Shown: positions 14,878-20,700 of the stretch, in pieces
How the letters are laid out: each line of letters starts with the position of its first letter
Numbering within the stretch: the stretch's first letter is position 1
IMG/VR virus record: IMGVR_UViG_3300024348_000028
Location: 1 to 64,000 of that record
Origin: a virus
Strand: one strand, 5' to 3'
DNA: 64,000 nt
Notes under the pieces: generated by a model
What the model was told of the DNA's origin: nothing
What the model saw: the letters and a program-made list of their open reading frames with translations, nothing else
Database searches by the model: none
Position numbers and translations under genes: made by a program

Positions 14878-14890
14878 CGGGAGAGATCAG

Positions 14891-14980
14891 TTATCCAAGT
14901 TTGTTTACATTGTGCAATGCAACACAAGTAATAACAATACAAGTAACAACAACTAAAGCAATTGCAAGAAGCTCAAACAT
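14891..14980 (-). CDS. tiny membrane protein, 29 aa
   Basis: ATG at 14980 with AGAGG upstream, overlapping the end of the preceding gene. It reads MFELLAIALVVVTCIVITCV then ALHNVNKLG. Residues 3-22 form one hydrophobic membrane span with a short hydrophilic tail. Single-span peptides of this size are frequent among early phage genes. The ribosome site and overlap make it plausible, but the short length leaves doubt. Confidence 0.5.
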   Translation of the reverse strand: MFELLAIALVVVTCIVITCVALHNVNKLG

Positions 14981-15350
14981 TCTCAAACCTCTGAACCTTC
15001 TTCATCAGAGCACGATTCAACATCTGCTCGATTTCAAGACTTGCCTGCAAATCCTTAACAGTATCCTGCAAAGACTTGACAGTATAGCGAAGTTCCTTCA
15101 ACTCAGTATCAGTCAGATCAACACCTGCAATGTCCTTCCAGTTCATACTGTTTTCCTTTATAGTTTCAGGTTCAATAACCTTGGGGTCATACCAACGCTC
15201 ACCACAACACTCACAGAAATCTGTACTAAACCATTCTTGCTTCTTTAGTTCAGCCCAAGCATCATCTACAGATTCAGCACGAACAACAAACTCAACCGGG
15301 CCTTCATAATAGCCGCCGCTATTGTTCTGAACAAACTTATAGGTGTTCAT
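14973..15350 (-). CDS. hypothetical protein with CxCC motif, 125 aa
   Basis: Starts MNTYKFVQNNSGGYYEGPVE at 15350 with AAAGG nine bases upstream; the open frame extends to 15497 but that part is probably a structured leader. An N-terminal alpha/beta segment (FVVRAESVDDAWAELKKQEWF) is followed by FCECCGERWYDP, a possible zinc knuckle, and a C-terminal coiled coil (LTDTELKELRYTVKSLQDTVKDLQASLEIEQML). Proteins with AESxDDAW...CCGxRW are recurrent in phages, without known function. A perfect CCGGC-TAT-GCCGG hairpin lies just upstream of the ribosome site and may control initiation. Confidence 0.75.
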   Translation of the reverse strand: MNTYKFVQNNSGGYYEGPVEFVVRAESVDDAWAELKKQEWFSTDFCECCGERWYDPKVIEPETIKENSMNWKDIAGVDLTDTELKELRYTVKSLQDTVKDLQASLEIEQMLNRALMKKVQRFENV

Positions 15351-15540
15351 GTGCAAACCTTTCCCGGCATAGCCGGATAAGAGAGTGTGGTTTATGTCTA
15401 CAGTTATTCCATAAGGAATAGTTAGAGTCCTTACACAAGACCCAACATTACAAGGTTCACCACAAACCCTAGTTACTTCTACAATCCCAAGGCACACAAA
15501 GAGGGTGCTACTTGTTGCAGAGATAGTAACTATTCAACTA

Positions 15541-15575
15541 AAAGATATCCATAGGATATTTCACCCATGAATACC
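15541..15575 (-). repeat. GAAAUAU-loop hairpin, copy 4
   Basis: Arms GGTATTCAT and ATGGATATC pair with G-U replacements relative to copy 3; the loop contains GGTGAAATATCC. The stem differences keep pairing on the minus strand RNA. Confidence 0.65.
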
Positions 15576-15795
15576 AATATCAGGGAGGATTCTCTGGTTT
15601 GTCGTATCTGGTGAATAGAGTAACGCGGTCCGTGCATATAAGAACCATTGATTATTGAGGGGTCGTTATTTGCACCACATAGCGAGTCTATCCAATACGG
15701 GTCGCTTCCACAATCCTGCCTAGTTACTTGGGGTAACAACTCCTGCCCGTCTATTCTCCAATACTGAAATGGAGGGCATGACCTACAGTACAGGG

Positions 15796-15829
15796 AAAGA
15801 TATCCAATGGTTATTCACCAATGGATACC
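15796..15829 (-). repeat. GAAAUAU-loop hairpin family, copy 5 (divergent)
   Basis: Arms GGTATCCA and TGGATATC enclose a loop beginning TTGGTGAATAACC. The stem and the GGTGAA start of the loop are kept while the rest differs; TGGT and ACCA can extend pairing inside the loop. Confidence 0.55.
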
Positions 15830-15834
15830 AAAGA

Positions 15835-16005
15835 TTACTTTAGTACCCAAGAAACAAGCCGACCAGTCTGGATATCAATAATGGTGATATCCTTACGGCT
15901 TTTGAGACTCCTGATAACTTTCAGGCAATCATCATAAGAACCGCAAAACAAGGTCTTATCAACATAACAACCATTGATAAAACGAATCACTGAAAACTGT
16001 TCCAT
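15835..16005 (-). CDS. hypothetical protein, 56 aa
   Basis: Starts MEQFSVIRFINGCYVDKTLF at 16005 with AAAGGAAT upstream and ends TIIDIQTGRLVSWVLK. A compact beta-alpha-beta layout (GSYDDCLKVIRSLKSRKDITIID). No family recognised. It is surrounded by structured non-coding DNA, and its own base composition is ordinary. Confidence 0.65.
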   Translation of the reverse strand: MEQFSVIRFINGCYVDKTLFCGSYDDCLKVIRSLKSRKDITIIDIQTGRLVSWVLK

Positions 16006-16017
16006 GTTGGATTCCTT

Positions 16018-16242
16018 TCAGCGAATCACAATCATCTTATCCTTCGCATTCCACGACACAGGGGCCGCCTTGTCGATCAGGCGGATAGCCAATACCACAC
16101 GCTTGCCGCTCACCTCATTAGGCTGTACACCATACTTGACAGACAGGAAGGATCGAACGCGGGTAATAAACTCCGCGATACCCTTGCGACTACCGGACAG
16201 ACTCACCCATTCCTTGCGCCAGTCGATACGATGGTGATCCAT
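16018..16242 (-). CDS. hypothetical basic protein, 74 aa, GC-rich
   Basis: Starts MDHHRIDWRKEWVSLSGSRK at 16242 with GGAGA upstream. Basic throughout, with ITRVRSFLSVKYGVQPNEVSGKRVVLAIRLIDKAAPVSW. Codon use is visibly richer in G and C than the small genes at 11-14 kb. The open frame upstream to 16476 overlaps the next gene antiphase and is not used. Function unknown. Confidence 0.65.
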   Translation of the reverse strand: MDHHRIDWRKEWVSLSGSRKGIAEFITRVRSFLSVKYGVQPNEVSGKRVVLAIRLIDKAAPVSWNAKDKMIVIR

Positions 16243-16274
16243 AGTGTCTCCATTTCTCCCATGAAAGGGATAAA

Positions 16275-16294
16275 CCCCGGTATTACTACCGGGG
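16275..16294 (-). terminator. strong GC hairpin between two small genes
   Basis: A perfect eight-pair hairpin, CCCCGGTA/TACCGGGG with a four-base loop, placed between the 94-aa gene end and the 74-aa gene start. On the minus strand it is followed by TTTAT, a weak U tract, so it could be a partial terminator or an RNA processing or stability element. A second small CCC/GGG hairpin lies just downstream (16258-16269). Confidence 0.5.
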
Positions 16295-16312
16295 AGAATC
16301 CATGCCATTGGA

Positions 16313-16597
16313 TTAGAGGCCAAGGTCGATAGACACAGACATAGCCTCGGCCAACTTGCGGGCATTGCGAGTATCGGCATTCTCCACACTAGCGGGAATC
16401 GAAGCCTCCACGAAAGTCTGCCACACAATCTGATTCGTGGTGATCGTGCAGCCGAACAGAGATTCAATCTTGCCACGAATCACGGTAGCGTTGCGCTTAC
16501 CCTTGTTCGACAGAATCCCAGCCTTCACCAGCGCATTGAACACCTTCACGACACAGGCACGCTGATCGGCAATCGACAGACTGTTCCACTTGTTCAT
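16313..16597 (-). CDS. hypothetical protein, 94 aa, GC-rich
   Basis: Starts MNKWNSLSIADQRACVVKVF at 16597, AAGGAT upstream. Helical; residues 10-55 (QRACVVKVFNALVKAGILSNKGKRNATVIRGKIESLFG) resemble a small DNA-binding helical bundle but no family is recognisable. Composition is GC-rich like its neighbour. It is the first gene after the GC-rich non-coding stretch, and a CCC-GGAAT-GGG hairpin sits right before its ribosome site. Confidence 0.65.
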   Translation of the reverse strand: MNKWNSLSIADQRACVVKVFNALVKAGILSNKGKRNATVIRGKIESLFGCTITTNQIVWQTFVEASIPASVENADTRNARKLAEAMSVSIDLGL

Positions 16598-17253
16598 TCG
16601 GAATCCTTGCCCATTCCGGGCGGTTATAGTAACCCTATGCACCAGACCATCTGATGCATGGGATTCGATACCCTACCATAGCAGGATACCGAATCCCCCC
16701 CGAACGGGTTGCCAAGGATTCCTGATATTCACGCTGTATCTTTCGGGAACCATGCGGGTGCATGGACTCGGTACTCGACCATCGCTAGAAAAGAGCAGGA
16801 ATCCACCCATTCGGGGAGGATCGGAAATAGATTGATTAGCCGTAGAATTGCATGGTAGCGGATTACACCGATACATTACCATGCACGCCCATTTCGGGCG
16901 GCCTTGACCGATCCACACACACTAGCGGACCCCCGATCATGCAGGGACCATTGCGCCTTCCGGGCACTAGTGGCAGAACCTCGGCCAACCATCCAATCGC
17001 GTGGATGGAGAAACCGCGTAGGCGATACCCTCGACCTCGCATCGTGTGCATCACGCAGGGGATAACTGTTACCTTGTTGCCGCCCAACTAGCGCGGAGTC
17101 CAACATAGAGTACTGGTTTCACCACCCATGATGCCCTTGCGGGTCATTAGAGATCGTTGAATGTCGCATTTGCGCCCCACCCCCGCACAACTCGGGGGAC
17201 ACCCCATCATAGCGGATACCCAATTCCCCACTAACCCATTCCGGGTGTTTGTC

Positions 17254-17312
17254 GTTATCGGCCCCGTGGGTGTAGGCCGTCCGATAACCTGCACAGGGCC
17301 GTGTCCGATAAC
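17254..17312 (-). repeat. one helix arm with two alternative partners
   Basis: GTTATCGG at 17254-17261 can pair perfectly with CCGATAAC at 17281-17288 or with an identical copy at 17305-17312. The two partner copies lie in a direct repeat (GGCCGT followed by CCGATAAC, with GT inserted in the second copy). Only one pairing can form at a time. Confidence 0.6.
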
Positions 17313-17316
17313 GCGA

Positions 17317-17354
17317 GGGGGGCACGGGGGGACGCGCGCGGGGGATTTAGGGGG
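17317..17354 (+). other. G-quadruplex-forming tract
   Basis: Four guanine runs of 6, 6, 5 and 5 bases on the plus strand, separated by loops of 3, 8 and 5 bases. That meets the usual definition of an intramolecular G-quadruplex several times over. The plus strand is the template for all genes here, so a folded tract would obstruct transcription of, or replication through, this spot next to tRNA-Asn. Nothing comparable was noticed elsewhere in the window. Confidence 0.7.
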
Positions 17355-17397
17355 ATACCCTCTTATAAATTTTTGACCCCTAAGCCGATTTTCCAAA

Positions 17398-17470
17398 CTC
17401 TCCCAGATGGACTTGAACCAACGACCCGAGAGTTAACAGCTCTCTGCTCTACCGACTGAGCTATAGGAGA
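17398..17470 (-). tRNA. tRNA-Asn (GUU)
   Basis: Acceptor TCTCCTA/TGGGAGA, D stem GCTC/GAGC, anticodon stem GAGAG/CTCTC with loop CTGTTAA (anticodon GTT), T loop TTCAAGT with one mismatch in the T stem, discriminator G, 73 nt. It is separated from the other tRNAs by more than 6 kb and lies directly before the GC-rich structured region. Confidence 0.93.
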
Positions 17471-17580
17471 ATGTACCCCACAGGTATCTGGGGCTACCGT
17501 AGGGGATTGTATTATTCAATTTATATCGAAATCGACCGGGATCATAGTGTAGTGTTATTTTGTATTGATTACAATGAATC

Positions 17581-17608
17581 CCCTTAGATCCCTTTCGGGA
17601 ACTAAAGG
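17581..17608 (-). other. GAAA tetraloop hairpin
   Basis: On the minus strand CCTTTAGTTCCC pairs with GGGATCTAAGGG (twelve positions, one mismatch and one wobble) around a GAAA tetraloop. On the plus strand the loop would be TTTC, so the transcribed strand is the functional one. Confidence 0.6.
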
Positions 17609-17641
17609 TATAAATACAAATATTTTAAAAACTATAGAATT

Positions 17642-17674
17642 CCCATAGGAGTATCTTAAGGATACCCCTATGGG
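17642..17674 (-). terminator. long hairpin behind the giant virion gene
   Basis: Minus strand arms CCCATAGGGGTATC and GATACTCCTATGGG form fourteen continuous pairs with one G-U, loop CTTAA. It lies 27 bases behind the stop of the 3542-aa gene. A TTTTT run follows about eleven bases later, so it fits a late transcription terminator, though the spacing is looser than usual. Confidence 0.65.
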
Positions 17675-17698
17675 AAATATCTATAGCTCCAACTATTT
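17675..17698 (-). promoter_or_regulatory. hairpin with GTTGGAGCTA loop behind the giant gene
   Basis: AAATA pairs with TATTT directly around the loop GTTGGAGCTATAGA on the minus strand. The stem sequence differs completely from the copies at 4184-4216 and 11112-11139 while the loop is kept, which is the pattern expected of a conserved RNA hairpin. Confidence 0.6.
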
Positions 17699-17700
17699 GT

Positions 17701-20700
17701 TTACTGATTATTGGACATGTCTTTCAATAGGTTGGCCAAGTCTGTAGATACACCTTTATTATTGGTATATGTTATTGGTCTTTGTATTGAATTCTTTCTA
17801 TCTTGTAAGAACTTGTTGGTTTCTTCTAGGTATCTAGCTCTATTATCCTTTAGTTTGTTTTCGATTTCTCTAGACTGAACTGGGACAATATTATGATTAC
17901 TAGCAACATTCTCAGGTTTATTAATATACTTATTCTTTCCTTTTTGGATAAGCTTAAGGTATTTATTTAATGAGTTGTTTTCATCAATTACTTCTAGTTC
18001 TTGTAATAACCTAGCTGGTACTGCAACTGGGCTTTTATTGAATGTAATGTTATAAGGAATAATATCACCGAACTTGGCAATCATTTCTTCCTTAGACATT
18101 TCACCACCCTTAGCTAATAATTCCTTACCAGAACCCATTGCCTTGCTTACATAAGCATTGAGTACACTAAAGGCTGGAGGAGAAACTGGGTTTGAGAATC
18201 CCTTGTAGGTTCCTCCAGTTAGTTCTGAGAAGGTAGCTAGCGTTCCTGAGAATAGGCCGGATAGAGAACCAAAGACTGGGAGTGTACTGGCCATTCTAAA
18301 TACTGATGTACTTGGGTCTTTTAACTCTTCCTTAATATCTTTAACATCTCTGCCATTTAACCAATCTATTATAAGTTCAGACATATATGTTAAAGCTGAG
18401 TATAGAATAACTATTTCAGCTAGAACAACTGTTGGTTTCTTTAGCTGTAGGTTTTCAAGTACACCGCTTTTGAATGATTGTGACCATTGCAATAGCGATC
18501 TAATAAATCTACCAATACCAGTTTTAGAGGTAATTGAAATATCTTTATTTAATCCTCTTGATTCTGAAATTAAACCATCAGTTGAGATCTGTGTTTCAAG
18601 TGCGTATACAAAATCACTAAAGGCTTCATCTAATACTTCTTTTGGAATAGGACCAATGGGGCCAGTCATATAAGCATCTACCTTTGCTTGTAGTGCTGTT
18701 AGATTAAAGACTCCATTCTTGTTAGTTCCTGTTTGTTCCATGATATACTTTAGTGCCTTTAACTTATCAGCATCTAGTAATCTAAATCTCATAAAAGTTA
18801 AAGCATGATCCCAGTTACCACCAAACCCAGCTTCTCTAGCTAGTTTCTTTTGAAGAGCTGCTAATTGTCTATCTGCCTTTTCTGAAGTAATAGATAATGC
18901 TTGTAGTCTTTCTAGTTCTGCTTTATTGGCTGGATTTTCCATTAATGCCAACAGTCTTAAAGCAGCTCCGCTTACAATATACTTAGCATTTCTTTGTGTA
19001 AATCTTCCTAGTGCAAAGTGTTTTGAAATACCAGTAATATACTTTACTGAACCAACTTCTACACCAAGATTACCTATTGTTTCAAGAGCAGCTGTTAGTT
19101 TATTGCTATCTTCTCTTGTCTTAGTCAATCTTTTCCACCAACTATCATTTAAAGATGGAACACCTGAAACGGAGTTTGTTTGTAAATATCTATCTTCAAT
19201 TTCAGAAAGATAACTACGAATTCCGTGTACGGTTAAGAATGCTTGTTGTTTTAATGCTTCTGATGGTCTTCTATCTAAGAACATCTTAAATACACCAAAC
19301 GCATTATTTATAGTTTCTTTAATACCAACTTCTGGTAGTGCTGTAATAACATTGATAAAGGATTCAGCAGTGCTGCGAAGACCCCAACCTTGACCTGATG
19401 TTGCTCTTAGAATACCACCAGCAGATCTACTAAGTTGTTCTCCTGTTTCACCGTATGCAGACATAATGCGGGGATTTCTACCAGCATATTCAGCATAATC
19501 TTCAGCTAGTCTTTTCATACCACCTTGAAGATCTTTCTGTAGTGATTCATTTGATCCAGCCATTCTCATTAGTAGTTTACTGGCTGCATCAAATAGTTCA
19601 TAGATACGAACACCCTTTACACCAAGCATTCTATCTAGTTCTGCTTGTACCAATAATTCAAAGCCTCTATGATTAATTAGATTATCATAAGCAGCTAGTG
19701 GATTGGTTCTGATAATATCTTTTATTAGAGGACTATTAAATACTTCCTTCCAATCAAGATTCTTAACAGCAAATCCTTGATTATCTCCACCCTTACCAAA
19801 TAATTGTAAGAATGCGTTATCACCCATTTCTGGCTTTTGAATATATCTATGGTAATTACCTTCTCTTAATTTAAAGGCTAGTAGTTCTTCCATCATAACT
19901 TGAAGAACTGGTTTTGTATTACCAAAGTTAGCCTTCCATTGATCTGCAATGTGAGTAGTAACTCCATCTACTGTTTCCATATATCTAGCCAAATCTCTTG
20001 GACTTAGATCGTCTACCTTTTCTGGAATAGCGCAGATTACAATTTGACCTGTTGCTGGATCTTCATAAGAGAAGAACTTAGTATCAGCTTCTCTTCTAAT
20101 TTCAGGAATCTTCTTAAGATCAGTACCGGGAGCATATCGTCTATTACCAGCCTTAGCCTCTAGTCTTGAAAGAGTATCAGCATCAAAACCAGTCTCTCCA
20201 ATATGTAGTTGATCTCTACCTTCCTTACCACGGCTTGTTAATGGGTTTGATTCTGTATCCCATAACCAACCCATAGCAAGCATAATACTACGATCTAATG
20301 TTTCATCGTTTCTAATAGTATCTTTTCTTACTCTAACCATTTCATCAACGATTTGAGTACGATCATTCTTAGTTACTTTATCACGATCAAATGTTAGTGC
20401 AAAGTAGTTTTCAGCTGGAACTGGATTACCAGCGTCATCCTTAATACTAATCCATTCAGTAGAATTTTCTAGATCTAGGATGAACTTATTTCTACGAATT
20501 GTTTCATCTCTTAGATTCTTTGCTGAAGTAAAGACAGCATCAATGTATGCTGGTTGAGCAGATGAGTTAATAGCAAGAACTGCTGTTTGAATATCTGCTC
20601 TTTGTAGTGGTCGTTTAGTTGATACTAAAGATTTAACAATTTCTAGTTCAACTGCTTGCATTACTCGTAGATCTCCTGTTTGAATAGCAAGATCTCTGTT

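Larger units (their letters stand above)
14201..14890 (-). ncRNA. large structured RNA candidate ending in a tRNA-like domain
   Basis: This 690-base interval holds no convincing gene but folds densely on the transcribed strand. Visible helices include GAGTTGT/ACAACTC (14771-14777 with 14833-14839), CCAATAGTAT/ATACTATTGG (14707-14732), a nested CAACTC/GAGTTG plus TATGCA/TGCATA hairpin (14581-14616), ATCCATA/TATGGAT (14521-14546), TTGTATAG/CTATACAA (14451-14475), CTAGGT/ACCTAG (14404-14431), GGGATTCTC/GAGAATCCC (14360-14383) and GCAAGTG/CACTTGC around it. Three hairpins belong to a repeated family with a conserved GAAAUAU loop. The 3' end is the tRNA-like domain at 14201-14336. Location beside phage tRNA genes, size and ornate folding recall GOLLD and ROOL RNAs, but no covariance search could be run. 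Alternative: several independent processed elements in one leader. Confidence 0.6.
15351..15834 (-). ncRNA. non-coding structured leader region
   Basis: About 480 bases between the 56-aa and 125-aa genes without a convincing reading frame. On the transcribed strand it contains two copies of the GAAAUAU-loop hairpin (15541-15575 and 15796-15829), a TGCCC/GGGCA helix enclosing CTCCA/TGGAG (near 15744-15778), a GTTAC/GTAAC hairpin near 15722-15736, a TATTCC/GGAATA hairpin near 15405-15420 and the CCGGC/GCCGG hairpin near 15365-15376. It may be a separate small RNA, or one domain of a longer RNA that also includes 14201-14890. Confidence 0.5.
16598..17397 (-). ncRNA. GC-rich 800-base structured RNA candidate
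   Basis: This stretch is strikingly GC-rich for the genome (44 of the 60 bases at 17281-17340 are G or C) and no frame in it has a ribosome site, a recognisable protein or ordinary composition. On the minus strand it forms many short helices capped by GNRA or GNRA-like loops: CCC-GCAA-GGG (about 17125-17136), CC-GGAA-GG (about 16953), CCC-GGAAT-GGG (about 16612 and 17236) and CGCCC-GAAAT-GGGCG (about 16887-16901). Longer helices include GGGATTCG/CGAATCCC (16659-16696), CCATGC/GCATGG (16750-16765), CATGGTA/TACCATG (16851-16883), CACTAG/CTAGTG (16919-16972), CCATCCA/TGGATGG (16989-17008) and GTTATCGG/CCGATAAC (17254-17288). It may be a GOLLD-like RNA or a structured leader near the genome end. 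Confidence 0.6.
17471..17700 (-). other. AT-rich intergenic region between late genes and tRNA-Asn
   Basis: This 230-base gap separates the giant virion gene from tRNA-Asn. In transcription order it holds the GTTGGAGCTA hairpin (17675-17698), the long hairpin at 17642-17674, an AT-rich stretch, the GAAA-capped hairpin (17581-17608), then sequence with several -10-like TATAAT-type words but no host promoter I would commit to, and a CCCCA/TGGGG hairpin at 17476-17492. As the junction of the last late gene with the tRNA and small-gene region it may be near a physical genome end. Confidence 0.5.

Noticed and set aside
15530-15739. A 69-codon minus-strand frame in the 15.4-15.8 kb leader
   Set aside because: No ribosome site, and the frame runs through the repeated hairpin at 15541-15575 and other helices, so it looks non-coding.
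16852-17376. Several open frames on both strands in the GC-rich region (for example plus-strand frames at 16852-17091 and 17161-17376)
   Set aside because: GC-rich DNA has few stops by chance; none has a ribosome site, the strand disagrees with every gene, and the same bases form many hairpins.
17500-17600. Host sigma-70 promoters before tRNA-Asn
   Set aside because: Several -10-like words occur in AT-rich sequence but no -35 with proper spacing; I could not support a specific site.
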